A stretch of DNA of 42,715 bases from an uncultured Lachnospiraceae bacterium (GCA_910587295.1 CAJULP010000085.1:1-42715); one strand, 5' to 3'. Positions 16,673-25,901 are shown, counted from the first letter of the stretch. Made by a program: numbers and translations. The notes: generated from the letters alone by a model not told the origin.

Positions 16673-18202
16673 TTGGAAAAACAGGCAGCAAAACCTGCAG
16701 GGGATGGAAATGTCCTTTTGAGAATGGAGGGAATCAACAAATCTTTTCCCGGTGTGAAAGCATTAGACAATGTGTCATTAACGGTGAAGGCGGGAACGGT
16801 CCATGCTTTGATGGGAGAAAATGGTGCAGGTAAATCCACATTGATGAAATGTCTTTTTGGGGTATACAACAAAGACAGCGGAAACATTTATTTGGAAGGC
16901 CGTGAGGTAAACTTTAAGACATCAAAGGAAGCCTTGGAAAATGGGGTTGCCATGGTGCATCAGGAGCTTAACCAGGCCCTTAAACGGAACGTAATGGACA
17001 ACATGTGGCTGGGGCGTTTCCCAAAGGTATCCAAGTGGTGTCCGTTGACCAGCGAATCCAAGATGTATACAGCTACGAAAGAAGTTTTTGAGGAACTTGA
17101 GGTTCATGTTGACCCGAAAACGGTCATGAGCCGGATGCCGGTTTCCCAGCGGCAGATGGTGGAGATTGCCAAAGCGGTCTCATATCATTCCAAAGTGATC
17201 GTGTTTGATGAGCCCACTTCTTCTCTTACAGAGGAAGAGGTAGAGCATTTGTTCAGGATCATCAATATGCTCAGGGACCGGGGCTGCGGGATCATTTATA
17301 TTTCTCATAAGATGGAAGAAATCCTCAGGATATCTGATGAAGTGACGATCATGCGTGACGGGCAGTGGATTGCTACCCGCCCTGCGAAAGAATTGACGAT
17401 GAATGAGATCATCCGCCTGATGGTGGGGAGGGAACTGACCAATCGTTATCCGGAGAAGGATAATAAGGTCGGTGAGCCTCTTTTGGAAGTAAAAGGCCTG
17501 ACAGCCTCTTATTCCCAGCTAAAAGATGTTTCTTTTACCGCAAGAAGGGGAGAAGTCCTGGGAGTGGCGGGCTTAGACGGGTCCGGCCGTACGGAACTTC
17601 TGGAAAACATTTTCGGGATTGCTACCCGGAAAGGGGGAGAGATCTATCTGGACGGGAAGCGGGTTTTGAACCGCAATGCCAGGGAATCTCTTGCCAATAA
17701 ATTTGCCATGCTTACGGAAGAGCGCCGGGCAACGGGGATTTTTGCCATTCGTGATATCCAGGCAAATACCACCATATCAAGTCTGAAGCGTTATAAGGTG
17801 GGCCCGTTTTTAAGCGATAAGAAGCTCAGTGAGTCCACGGATTGGGGTATTCAGGCTATGAAGACGAAAACACCAAGCCAAAAGACACAGATCCGCTCTT
17901 TATCGGGAGGTAACCAGCAGAAGGTGATCCTGGCGAGGTGGCTTTTGACAGAGCCGGAGGTATTGCTTTTGGATGAGCCTACTAGAGGAATAGATGTGGG
18001 GGCTAAATATGAGATTTATCAATTGATTTTGAACCTGGCAAAAGAAGGGAAGACGGTTCTTATGGTCTCTTCGGAAATGCCGGAGCTTTTGGGAGTTTGC
18101 GACCGGATTCTGGTCATGTCCGGCGGGCAGCTTGCGGGAGAGGTGGATGCTAAGACCACAACGCAGGAAGAGATCATGACTCTGGCTGCTAAATATGCAT
18201 AA
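16673..18202 (+). CDS. mglA: Sugar ABC transporter ATP-binding protein
   Basis: Double-cassette ATPase of the carbohydrate uptake (CUT2) family, which powers MglC. The first cassette has Walker A GENGAGKST and Walker B VIVFDEPTSSLTE, with MPVSQRQMVEIAKA in place of the usual LSGGQ signature. The second has a degenerate Walker A (GLDGSGRTEL), signature LSGGNQQKV and Walker B VLLLDEPTRGIDVG. This asymmetry is normal for MglA/RbsA. A length of 509 residues is standard. The start is a TTG at 16673 with AGGGGGTG just upstream; the next in-frame ATG (16724) would cut the first strand of the cassette. It is followed 19 bases later by mglC. Confidence 0.93.
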   Translation: MEKQAAKPAGDGNVLLRMEGINKSFPGVKALDNVSLTVKAGTVHALMGENGAGKSTLMKCLFGVYNKDSGNIYLEGREVNFKTSKEALENGVAMVHQELNQALKRNVMDNMWLGRFPKVSKWCPLTSESKMYTATKEVFEELEVHVDPKTVMSRMPVSQRQMVEIAKAVSYHSKVIVFDEPTSSLTEEEVEHLFRIINMLRDRGCGIIYISHKMEEILRISDEVTIMRDGQWIATRPAKELTMNEIIRLMVGRELTNRYPEKDNKVGEPLLEVKGLTASYSQLKDVSFTARRGEVLGVAGLDGSGRTELLENIFGIATRKGGEIYLDGKRVLNRNARESLANKFAMLTEERRATGIFAIRDIQANTTISSLKRYKVGPFLSDKKLSESTDWGIQAMKTKTPSQKTQIRSLSGGNQQKVILARWLLTEPEVLLLDEPTRGIDVGAKYEIYQLILNLAKEGKTVLMVSSEMPELLGVCDRILVMSGGQLAGEVDAKTTTQEEIMTLAAKYA

Positions 18203-18221
18203 GGATTAGGAGGTATGAACT

Positions 18222-19283
18222 GTGGCTGATAAAAAAATCGGGGCGAAGGGGCAGGCATTTGCACAGCTTTCGCCGAAGGATAAAATGAAAAAGGTGGGCG
18301 ACCTGTTACTCAACAACGCCATGTATATCATTATTATTTTGGCGGTAATCTACATATCGATCAAAGTGCCGGCATTCTTAAAGCTGCCTTCCATTGTGAA
18401 TGTCGTATCCCTGACAGCGGCAAAGCTTCCTATTGCCCTTGGAATTGGCGGCTGTATTGTGTTGACAGGAACGGATATTTCCGCAGGCCGCGTGGTAGGT
18501 CTTACCGCATGTATTTCCGCATCGCTGCTTACCACCACGTTTAAGGTGTTTCCGGAAATGACCAGTGCGCCTCCAATCTTTGTGGTGCTTTTGCTTGTTT
18601 TAGGAACTGGGGCTATCGTAGGGCTTGTAAATGGTTTCAGTGTGGCGAAATTTAAACTGCATCCGTTTATTGTCACCTTGTCCACACAGTTGATCGTGTA
18701 CGGTGTCATTTTGATGTACCTGAAAAACGGTACCAACAACGGGCAGACGTTAAGTGGTCTTACGGACAGTTACCGGTCAATGGTTACCGGAACTTTATTC
18801 AGCATTGGCAGTGTGGCTGTTCCTAAGTACGTGCTGTATGCTATTATACTCACCATAGTGATGTGGATCATCTGGAATAAGACAACATTCGGAAAGAATA
18901 TGTTTGCGGTAGGCTCCAATGAGGAAGCAGCTAACGTGTCCGGCGTAAACGTATCTCGGACTATCATCTTAGTGTTTGTGTTAGCAGGCGTGATGTATGC
19001 GATCACCGGGTTCTTAGACAGCGCCCGTATTGCTTCCGCTAATGCGGCTACAGGGTTTAACTACGAGTGTGACGCCATTGCGGCATGTGTCATTGGCGGT
19101 GTTTCTTTTGTCGGTGGTATCGGACGTATCAGCGGGATCGTGGTAGGAGTTTTACTTTTACAGATTATTTTTGCGGGGTTGAACTTCCTTTCCGTGGATG
19201 CGAACATGCTTTATATCATTAAGGGCCTTATTATCCTGATTGCCTGTGCAATAGATATGAGGAAATATCTGGTACGTAAATAA
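18222..19283 (+). CDS. mglC: Sugar ABC transporter permease
   Basis: Membrane channel of the CUT2 sugar importer, paired with MglA and fed by MglB. It has 353 residues, mostly hydrophobic, with roughly nine or ten membrane segments starting near residue 32. Family marks include LTGTDISAGRVVGL, the LVNGFSVAKFKLHPFIVTL segment and FAVGSNEEAANVSGVNV, the cytoplasmic loop that contacts the ATPase. The start is GTG 18222, with AGGAGG eight bases upstream; a nearby ATG at 18214 is out of frame. It ends before a strong hairpin. Confidence 0.93.
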   Translation: MADKKIGAKGQAFAQLSPKDKMKKVGDLLLNNAMYIIIILAVIYISIKVPAFLKLPSIVNVVSLTAAKLPIALGIGGCIVLTGTDISAGRVVGLTACISASLLTTTFKVFPEMTSAPPIFVVLLLVLGTGAIVGLVNGFSVAKFKLHPFIVTLSTQLIVYGVILMYLKNGTNNGQTLSGLTDSYRSMVTGTLFSIGSVAVPKYVLYAIILTIVMWIIWNKTTFGKNMFAVGSNEEAANVSGVNVSRTIILVFVLAGVMYAITGFLDSARIASANAATGFNYECDAIAACVIGGVSFVGGIGRISGIVVGVLLLQIIFAGLNFLSVDANMLYIIKGLIILIACAIDMRKYLVRK

Positions 19284-19294
19284 TATGACTTTAT

Positions 19295-19337
19295 ATCTGT
19301 GCGGTTTCTCTACGGATTGTAGTAGAGCCGCACAGAT
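19295..19337 (+). terminator. Long hairpin after mglC
   Basis: ATCTGTGCGG (19295-19304) pairs perfectly with CCGCACAGAT (19328-19337), and inside it CTCTAC pairs with GTAGAG around GGATTGTA. The stem is strong but is followed by GTGCGTTC rather than a run of T, so it may stabilise the 3' end of the mgl message or terminate only in part. The next gene starts 31 bases later and could still be co-transcribed. Confidence 0.6.
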
Positions 19338-19367
19338 GTGCGTTCAGGCGCACGGACGGGAGTGGCT

Positions 19368-19718
19368 ATGGAAGAAGAAAAATCCCCCCGCCAGCTTCGG
19401 GGGCTTTATGACCGGGTGAATATCTCGGTAGGAACGCTGAATGTGGTGATTATAGCCCTTAGCATCGTGCTTGTGGCATGCCTTGCTTTTGGCATTTCCC
19501 ACAGGGGGTATCAGATCAGTTTTGACAGTCTGGGCGGAACGGCAGTAGAGGATCAGAAGCAGATGTACGGAGAGCTTCTGCAGGTGCCTGAAGCCCCTGT
19601 CCGTGAGGGGTATACTTTTACCGGGTGGTACCGGGATAAGGATCTTACGGTTTTATGGGATCAGGATAAGGATACGATAACGGAATCCATGACCCTTTAT
19701 GCAGGGTGGCAGGAATAA
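19368..19718 (+). CDS. Small membrane protein with one InlB-type (Flg_new) repeat
   Basis: 116 residues. A short charged N-terminus is followed by one membrane helix (about 22-44, NVVIIALSIVLVACLAFGI), then a single extracellular repeat from about residue 50 with the Listeria-Bacteroides repeat signature: ISFDSLGGT, REGYTFTGWYRD and MTLYAGWQE. Such repeats usually occur in long surface proteins; one copy on a bare membrane anchor is unusual. The start is ATG 19368 behind GGGAG; an in-frame GTG at 19338 has no ribosome site. It follows mglC, so it may be an accessory surface part of the sugar locus, but nothing in the sequence proves that. Confidence 0.8.
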   Translation: MEEEKSPRQLRGLYDRVNISVGTLNVVIIALSIVLVACLAFGISHRGYQISFDSLGGTAVEDQKQMYGELLQVPEAPVREGYTFTGWYRDKDLTVLWDQDKDTITESMTLYAGWQE

Positions 19719-19789
19719 TCTGGAAGCCATGTCCATATACTATATTGTGATCAGATCAAGTGCCAAAGGGCGCGGAAACGAGGTAGGAT

Positions 19790-20032
19790 ATGGCGAGAGG
19801 ACCAAGGAAAGCAGTTGAAGAAAAAATTGCTGAAAAGGAAGAGCTGATCAGCGCTCTTAAAACAAGGCTGAAATCCGAGCAAGGGGAACTGGAAGCCCTT
19901 TATCGGGAAAAGAAGGAAAAAGACCTGGAAGGTTTAAACCGGATGATTGCAGATTCAGGGCTTGCGCTTAGTGAGGCAGCGGATGTCTTGAAGGAATATG
20001 TGCAGAACCGTACAGGGCAGCAAGGCGCTTAG
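19790..20032 (+). CDS. Small charged coiled-coil protein
   Basis: 80 residues, almost entirely Lys/Glu/Arg/Leu-rich helix: MARGPRKAVEEKIAEKEELI opens a probable coiled coil to about residue 52, followed by a short helical end. No signal peptide or cysteine. The ATG is preceded by AGGTAGG. I do not recognise a function; the basic start and coiled coil would suit a small nucleic-acid-binding or scaffold protein, but that is a guess. It converges on the next minus-strand gene, with only three bases between the two stop codons. Confidence 0.75.
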   Translation: MARGPRKAVEEKIAEKEELISALKTRLKSEQGELEALYREKKEKDLEGLNRMIADSGLALSEAADVLKEYVQNRTGQQGA

Positions 20033-20035
20033 CTG

Positions 20036-20326
20036 CTATTTCTGCCCGGAAAGCTGCATTAAAAGGGAAAAGCAGCTTTGCATGCCAAGGCGGAATAATA
20101 CCATGGAATGGGCGGCGTTGGTGGCCTGCATGGAATCTACCCACTTGTCAATGACAGAGCGCTGCTCCTCTGTCAGGTCAAGTGATTGATATTGCTCTGC
20201 CAAAGTCCGCTCTGCGGACAAGGCGTTCTGATACCGCCTGTCGTCAGCAAGGTGGCAGGAGAGGTTATCTTCCGGGCAGTCTTCCAGATAATTGTAAATG
20301 GAATCAAAAATATCTGCGTTTATCAT
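20036..20326 (-). CDS. Small hypothetical protein (DUF6809-like)
   Basis: 96 residues from ATG 20326 (GAGGAG nine bases upstream). It is soluble, acidic and helical. The segment LTEEQRSVIDKWVDSMQ followed by FRLGMQ resembles small clostridial proteins grouped as DUF6809, an impression from memory. The frame extends upstream to 20395, but the promoter at 20367-20395 lies inside that extension, which rules it out. It has its own promoter, so it is not simply the tail of the DUF4317 operon. Function unknown. Confidence 0.75.
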   Translation of the reverse strand: MINADIFDSIYNYLEDCPEDNLSCHLADDRRYQNALSAERTLAEQYQSLDLTEEQRSVIDKWVDSMQATNAAHSMVLFRLGMQSCFSLLMQLSGQK

Positions 20327-20366
20327 AGTGATAGGCTCCTCTGGTTTTGGTATGTTTTTTAATTGT

Positions 20367-20395
20367 ATTATAAGCGCAATAATAAAAATAGTCAA
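20367..20395 (-). promoter_or_regulatory. Sigma-A promoter for the 20036-20326 gene
   Basis: On the minus strand TTGACT (20395-20390) and TATAAT (20372-20367) are separated by exactly 17 bases. It is one of the best promoters in the window. It sits just past the stop codon of the DUF4317 gene and about 40 bases ahead of the small gene's ATG. Confidence 0.85.
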
Positions 20396-20400
20396 CGAAA

Positions 20401-21555
20401 TTATGAGAAAGAGCTGCCGCTATCAGTGCTTTCGCCGGTGCGGACGGTTACACCATTGACTTCCACGTGGTCGTTGATCTCAATGACCAGGCAGCGTTTT
20501 CCTTCAATGAACAATGTGTTGACCAGATCTGCACGTTCCGGGTTGACGCGCACCACGACATCCGGCGTTTTTACTTCAAAGGTGCGGGTGTTGGCAACAT
20601 TATTGACCATAAGAGAGGTATCTTCCCCGGCAGCGGCGTCGTAAAGTTTATCGAAATCAGTAAGTTTTTCTTCCACAACACCACTTTTTTCAAACAGATT
20701 TTTGACTTGATGCTTATCTAACATCAAAGGTTCAGGGATTTCTTTATGTTCTTCGATCATCTCCGTAAGGTTTTCGTGGATGCTTTTGACAACTTCATAT
20801 TCGGCGTCCTGGCCTAAGGTTTCCTCTATAAGAGCCTGGAAGGTCTCTTTCTGGCTTCCTGCTGTAAGTGGAAGGGTGGCGCCTAAGATCTGATCCACAA
20901 GCTCAGAATGGGGTTCCTCCGGGTTTTTGGTGTAATATAAGGTGCTATGCAGATCGCTGGAACGGTCGTTGAAGGCAGGAAATAAAAATCCCACTTCCGG
21001 CATTTCCACCACCCAGTCCCGGACCCGGTTATGAAATTCGTTCGCCAAGGCATCGTAGCTGAGGCCCGGCTTGGAAAGGTTGACCGGACAGATACAGCAC
21101 AGAAGATATTCAAAAACGCTGTCGGAGGCATCTTCCATGGTAAGGCCGTCCGTGGTCTTTCCGGGAACGTCATAAGCGTCGTGGATCAGTAAAATCAGAT
21201 AATTTCCCACGTATTCATAGGATGCAACGACCTTGTCATAAAATTCATCCAAAAGAGTATCATCCTTCAATTTACTCTCGCGCAGCCGCAGTAAAAATTC
21301 CTGGGTTCCCCCTTCCTGTTCACTGGCTAAAGGAAATTCAAGATCTAACAAGTTTTTTCCTAACGTGCCGGAAAGGGTTTTACGCAATAATTCAAAATAT
21401 TTAAATATTTCTTCTTCCGGCAAAGAAAGGAAGGCTTCTTTAAACTGGGTCTTTTTATTTTTTTCGCCGTCCACATAGCAGCCGCAGATTCTTGTAATGG
21501 AGCAGTTGCTGGGAGTGTAAAGGCGTTTTAACTCATTTACTTCCTGTTTGATCAT
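20401..21555 (-). CDS. DUF4317 family protein
   Basis: 384 residues, soluble, no signal peptide. The start MIKQEVNELKRLYTPSNCSI and the central FLFPAFNDRSSDLHSTLYYT are characteristic of DUF4317, a family of unknown function found mostly in Clostridia. The start codon overlaps the stop of the upstream 1425-residue gene (ATGA), so the two are translationally coupled and probably work in the same process. The end of the protein is Ser/Gly-rich and disordered-looking. Confidence 0.85.
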   Translation of the reverse strand: MIKQEVNELKRLYTPSNCSITRICGCYVDGEKNKKTQFKEAFLSLPEEEIFKYFELLRKTLSGTLGKNLLDLEFPLASEQEGGTQEFLLRLRESKLKDDTLLDEFYDKVVASYEYVGNYLILLIHDAYDVPGKTTDGLTMEDASDSVFEYLLCCICPVNLSKPGLSYDALANEFHNRVRDWVVEMPEVGFLFPAFNDRSSDLHSTLYYTKNPEEPHSELVDQILGATLPLTAGSQKETFQALIEETLGQDAEYEVVKSIHENLTEMIEEHKEIPEPLMLDKHQVKNLFEKSGVVEEKLTDFDKLYDAAAGEDTSLMVNNVANTRTFEVKTPDVVVRVNPERADLVNTLFIEGKRCLVIEINDHVEVNGVTVRTGESTDSGSSFS

Positions 21556-24500
21556 GGTTTCCTCGTTTCCGCGCTTTGGCCTGCGCTTTTTAAATTCTTC
21601 TGGGCCGTGGAGAGCATCAGCTTAATACGGTTTAACTGGTTTACTTCGCTGGCACCGGGATCATAGTCTATGGCAACAATATTGCTTAACGGATACCGGC
21701 TTCTTAAGGCTTTGATCACGCCTTTTCCCACCACATGGTTTGGCAGGCAGCCAAAGGGTTGAGTGCAGACAATATTGTTTACGCCGCTTTTGATCAGTTC
21801 CACCATCTCACCGGTCAAAAACCATCCTTCCCCGGTCTGGTTGCCGATGGATACGATAGGCTTTGCATACTCCACAAGGTGGTAAATGCTGACAGGCGGG
21901 GTAAAGTGTTTGCTCTTTTTAAGAGCATCCGCAGCGCTGCCGCGTAAGAATTCCAAAGCGTCAATGCCGGCTTTTGATATCAGTGCAGCTTTTTTGCTCA
22001 TGCCAAGGTGATCCGCTTTATAAATCTGATTATAAAAGCAATAAAGCATAAAGTCCAGCAGATCCGGTACCACGGCTTCAGCCCCTTCCGCCTCTAAAAG
22101 CTCTACCAGATGATTGTTGGCGGTGGGGGCAAATTTGACTAGGATCTCGCCTACGATCCCCACCCGGGGCTTTTGTGTATCCGTGATCGGAACGGCGTCA
22201 AAGTCAGCCACGATCTGGCGGCACATTTTCCGGAAGGTGAAAAAGCTAAGGTGCCTGGCGGAAACAAAGTCCTGGCATTTTTTCAGCCATTTTTGATGGA
22301 CGGCATTAACGGAACCAGGCTCTTTTTCATAAGGGCGCATCCGGTAGACGCAGCGCATGAAAATATCGCCAAACACAGCGCCATAGGCAGCCCGCGTCAA
22401 AAGGTTCAAATTAAGCTTAAAGCCCGGATTTTTTTCAATGCCTGCCATGTTTAAAGAGATGACGGGAATCTGAGGCATTCCGGCTTTTTCTAATGCCCTG
22501 CGGATAAAGCCTACGTAATTGGTGGCCCGGCAGCCGCCGCCGGTCTGGGTCATAATGACCGCCACCCGATTTAGATCATATCTGCCGGATAAGAGGGCGT
22601 CCATGATCTGTCCTACCACGATAAGGGAAGGATAACAAGCGTCATTATTTACATATTTTAATCCCATGTCCACACATTGGCGGTTGTCATTGGATAAGAC
22701 TTCAAAATGATAGCCGCAGGCGTTAAAAGCAGACTCTAAAATGTCAAAATGGATGGGGGACATCTGGGGACATAAAATTGTGTAGTTTTTGCGCATTTCT
22801 TCCGTAAACTGCACTTTATTGATGGCGCTGGAGCGGATGGTACGCTGCCTGCCCTGTTTTTCCCGTACCCGGATTGCTGAAAGCAAAGACCGGATACGGA
22901 TTCTTGCGGATCCTAAATTGTTAACCTCGTCAATTTTTAAGCAGGTATAGATCTTATCGGAACCGGAGAGGATGTCGTTTACCTGGTCTGTGGTCACGGC
23001 GTCTAAGCCGCAGCCGAAAGAATTAAGCTGGATCAGATCCAGATTGTCAACAGTCTTTACATAGCTTGCGGCGGCATAAAGCCGGGAGTGGTACATCCAC
23101 TGGTCGGATACGATAAGGGGCCGTTCCGGACAGCCCAGGTGGGAAATGGAATCCTCTGTCAGCACGGCAATATCATAGGAAGTGATCAGTTCCGGAATCC
23201 CATGGTTGATCTCAGGGTCGATATGATAGGGACGTCCGGCAAGGACAATCCCGCGTTTCCCGGTTTCCTTTAAGTAGGATAAGACCTCTTCCCCTTTTTT
23301 TTGCGTATCGGTCCGTGCTTTTAAAAGCTCTTCCCAGCCCAGCCTTGCGGCTTCTATGACCTCTGTGGTGGAAAGTTCCGAAAACTCGGCGGCAAGGGCC
23401 TCACTTATGGTCTTTAAGTCGCGAAAAGACATGAACGGGTTCCGTAATATGGCCTTTCCGCCGGTAATCTCCTCCACGTTGTTTTTGATGTTTTCGGAGT
23501 AGGAGGTGACGATGGGACAGTTATAATGATTGTTTGCGTCCGCAAATTCATTCCGCTCATAAAAAAGGGCGGGGTAGAAGATAAAATCAACCTTCTGGTT
23601 TAACAGCCAGCTGATATGCCCGTGGGCTAATTTGGCGGGGTAACACTCCGATTCACTGGGGATGGATTCAATCCCAAGCTCATATATTTTCCGGTTTGAC
23701 AGGGGGGATAAAACCACCCGGTAACCTAATTTGGTAAAAAAGGTAAACCAGAAAGGATAGTCTTCGTACATGTTAAGGACCCTGGGAATCCCCACGGTGC
23801 CGCGCTTTGCTTCGTCGGCAGGCAGAGGCTCATACCCAAAGAGACGCTTTAATTTATAATCAAAAAGATTGGGAACGCTGTTTTCGTTCTTTTGTTTTCC
23901 AAGACCCCGTTCGCAGCGGTTGCCGGAAATGTACTGCCTTCCTCCGGTAAATTTGTTGATGGTAAGACGGCAGCTGTTGGTGCATCCTTTACACTTTGCC
24001 ATGCTGGTCTCAAACTGCAGGGTGTCGATCTTTTCAAAGGACAGCATGGTAGTCTCATAGCCTTCAGAAAAACGTTCTCTTGCGATGAGAGCAGCTCCGA
24101 AAGCACCCATGATCCCTGCAATATCAGGGCGGATCGCTTCACAGCCGGCTATCTTTTCAAAACTTCTAAGAACCGCATCGTTATAGAAGGTGCCGCCCTG
24201 TACCACGATGTTTTTGCCAAGAGCGGAGGCGTCGGATACCTTGATGACCTTAAACAGGGCGTTTTTAATGACGGAATAGGCAAGGCCGGCGGAAATATCA
24301 GGAACGGAAGCTCCTTCTTTTTGGGCCTGCTTTACTTTGGAGTTCATAAATACCGTACAGCGGGTGCCAAGGTCGATTGGGTGTTCGGCAAACAGGGCCG
24401 CATTTGCAAAATCTTCCACGCCGTAGTTTAAAGATTTGGCAAAAGTCTCAATAAATGAGCCGCAGCCCGAAGAACAGGCCTCGTTAAGCTGAACGCTGTC

Positions 24501-25829
24501 CACGGTCTGGTTTTTGATCTTAATGCATTTCATGTCCTGGCCGCCGATATCCAGGATGCAGTCCACTTGGGGGTCAAAGAAGGCGGCGGCATAATAATGT
24601 GCTACGGTTTCCACCTCCCCGTCGTCTAAGAGGAAAGCGGCTTTCATCAAAAGTTCACCATAACCGGTAGAACAGGAGCGGACGATCTTTACATCCTTCG
24701 GCAGTATGGAATAGATTTCCCGGATCGAGCGGATGGCTGTTTTAAGGGGGCTCCCGTCATTGCTGCTGTAAAAAGAGTAAAGCAGGGAACCGTCTTGTCC
24801 GACTAATGCAACCTTGGTGGTGGTGCTTCCTGCATCAATGCCAAGGAAGCAGTTTCCGTGATAAGAAGAAAGAGCGGCGGCGGGCACATGATGTTTTGCA
24901 TGGCGGGCCTTAAAATCTTCGTATTCTTTTGTGGAAGCAAACAAAGGCTCCATACGCTCTACTTCAAATTCCATTTTAATTTCGGAAGAAAGTTTGGAAA
25001 CCATTTCGACCATAGAGTAAGACACTTCATTTTTTGCGTTCATGGCGGAGCCGATGGCCGCAAAAAGGTGAGAGTGGCCGGTAGTGACAATATGTTCATC
25101 ATCCAGCTTTAAGGTGCGGATAAAAGCGGCCTTCAACTCAGAAAGAAAGTGAAGGGGACCGCCTAAAAAGGCAACATGCCCGCGGATTGGTTTCCCGCAG
25201 GCAAGGCCGCTGATGGTCTGATTGACCACTGCCTGGAAAATAGAGGCAGAGAGATCCTCTTTGGTGGCCCCTTCATTGATCAGGGGCTGGATGTCAGATT
25301 TGGCAAACACGCCGCATCTGGCTGCTATGGTATATAAGGAATGGTAATTCTTGGCATATTCGTTTAAACCGGACGCATCCGTCTGCAAGAGGGATGCCAT
25401 CTGGTCAATAAAAGATCCCGTACCGCCGGCACAGATCCCGTTCATACGCTGTTCCACATTTCCGTCTTCAAAATAAATGATCTTGGCGTCCTCACCGCCC
25501 AGCTCAATGGCAACGTCCGTTTTGGGTGCGATCTCTTTTAGCGCCGAGGCAACGGCAATGACTTCCTGGACAAAAGGAATCTGTAGATGGTTGGCAAGGG
25601 TAAGCCCGCCGGAGCCTGTGATCATCGGGTAAAGGGTAATGTTTCCAAGCTTTTCATAGGCTTCCTTTAACAGGTCGGAAAGAGTTTCCCTTATGTTGGC
25701 AAAATGTCGTCTATAGTCAGAAAACAGAATATTATGTTCACCATCCAAAATAGCAATCTTAACAGTGGTTGAGCCGATGTCAATGCCACAGGTTCCGTTC
25801 AGATTGTTGTTTAAATGCTGTTGATCCAT
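21552..25829 (-). CDS. Fused double 2-hydroxyacyl-CoA dehydratase activator/DUF2229 protein
   Basis: 1425 residues. Two ASKHA-type ATPase domains of the BadF/BadG/BcrA/BcrD kind lie in tandem: CGIDIGSTTVKIAILDG near residue 14 and GIDAGSTTTKVALVG near 330. Each has the cysteine-glycine cluster pattern (ICAGGTGSFIDQMA with RCGVFAKSD; ACSSGCGSFIETFA with RCTVF) that in HgdC-type activators holds a shared [4Fe-4S] cluster. A cysteine-rich stretch follows (CKGCTNSC, RCERG near 640), then DUF2229 (VGIPRVLNMYEDYPFWFTFF) and a dehydratase-like C-terminal half. Known relatives use ATP to drive single electrons onto low-potential iron-sulfur partners, including double-cubane cluster proteins. The substrate is unknown. 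It heads a minus-strand operon with the DUF4317 gene. Confidence 0.88.
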   Translation of the reverse strand: MDQQHLNNNLNGTCGIDIGSTTVKIAILDGEHNILFSDYRRHFANIRETLSDLLKEAYEKLGNITLYPMITGSGGLTLANHLQIPFVQEVIAVASALKEIAPKTDVAIELGGEDAKIIYFEDGNVEQRMNGICAGGTGSFIDQMASLLQTDASGLNEYAKNYHSLYTIAARCGVFAKSDIQPLINEGATKEDLSASIFQAVVNQTISGLACGKPIRGHVAFLGGPLHFLSELKAAFIRTLKLDDEHIVTTGHSHLFAAIGSAMNAKNEVSYSMVEMVSKLSSEIKMEFEVERMEPLFASTKEYEDFKARHAKHHVPAAALSSYHGNCFLGIDAGSTTTKVALVGQDGSLLYSFYSSNDGSPLKTAIRSIREIYSILPKDVKIVRSCSTGYGELLMKAAFLLDDGEVETVAHYYAAAFFDPQVDCILDIGGQDMKCIKIKNQTVDSVQLNEACSSGCGSFIETFAKSLNYGVEDFANAALFAEHPIDLGTRCTVFMNSKVKQAQKEGASVPDISAGLAYSVIKNALFKVIKVSDASALGKNIVVQGGTFYNDAVLRSFEKIAGCEAIRPDIAGIMGAFGAALIARERFSEGYETTMLSFEKIDTLQFETSMAKCKGCTNSCRLTINKFTGGRQYISGNRCERGLGKQKNENSVPNLFDYKLKRLFGYEPLPADEAKRGTVGIPRVLNMYEDYPFWFTFFTKLGYRVVLSPLSNRKIYELGIESIPSESECYPAKLAHGHISWLLNQKVDFIFYPALFYERNEFADANNHYNCPIVTSYSENIKNNVEEITGGKAILRNPFMSFRDLKTISEALAAEFSELSTTEVIEAARLGWEELLKARTDTQKKGEEVLSYLKETGKRGIVLAGRPYHIDPEINHGIPELITSYDIAVLTEDSISHLGCPERPLIVSDQWMYHSRLYAAASYVKTVDNLDLIQLNSFGCGLDAVTTDQVNDILSGSDKIYTCLKIDEVNNLGSARIRIRSLLSAIRVREKQGRQRTIRSSAINKVQFTEEMRKNYTILCPQMSPIHFDILESAFNACGYHFEVLSNDNRQCVDMGLKYVNNDACYPSLIVVGQIMDALLSGRYDLNRVAVIMTQTGGGCRATNYVGFIRRALEKAGMPQIPVISLNMAGIEKNPGFKLNLNLLTRAAYGAVFGDIFMRCVYRMRPYEKEPGSVNAVHQKWLKKCQDFVSARHLSFFTFRKMCRQIVADFDAVPITDTQKPRVGIVGEILVKFAPTANNHLVELLEAEGAEAVVPDLLDFMLYCFYNQIYKADHLGMSKKAALISKAGIDALEFLRGSAADALKKSKHFTPPVSIYHLVEYAKPIVSIGNQTGEGWFLTGEMVELIKSGVNNIVCTQPFGCLPNHVVGKGVIKALRSRYPLSNIVAIDYDPGASEVNQLNRIKLMLSTAQKNLKSAGQSAETRKP

Positions 25830-25872
25830 AATCTACCGCCTTTCAGTTTAAATTTGTTTGACATGCGTTGTA

Positions 25873-25901
25873 ATTATACGACACCATTTGGCAAAATGCA
25901 A
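25873..25901 (-). promoter_or_regulatory. Promoter of the dehydratase-activator operon
   Basis: On the minus strand TTGCAT (25901-25896) and TATAAT (25878-25873) are 17 bases apart, 44 bases ahead of the ATG at 25829. It is a good sigma-A promoter, divergent from the one serving 26056. Confidence 0.75.

Noticed and set aside
22173..22454. Plus-strand frame beginning MCIRDR, which resembles the translation of a Nextera adapter
   Set aside because: The bases are TTGTGTATCCGTGATCGG, not the adapter sequence, and the stretch is the antisense of a conserved coding region. It is a coincidence, not contamination.
24858..25112. Plus-strand open frames opposite the 1425-residue gene
   Set aside because: They are shadows of a GC-biased coding strand, without ribosome sites or recognisable domains.
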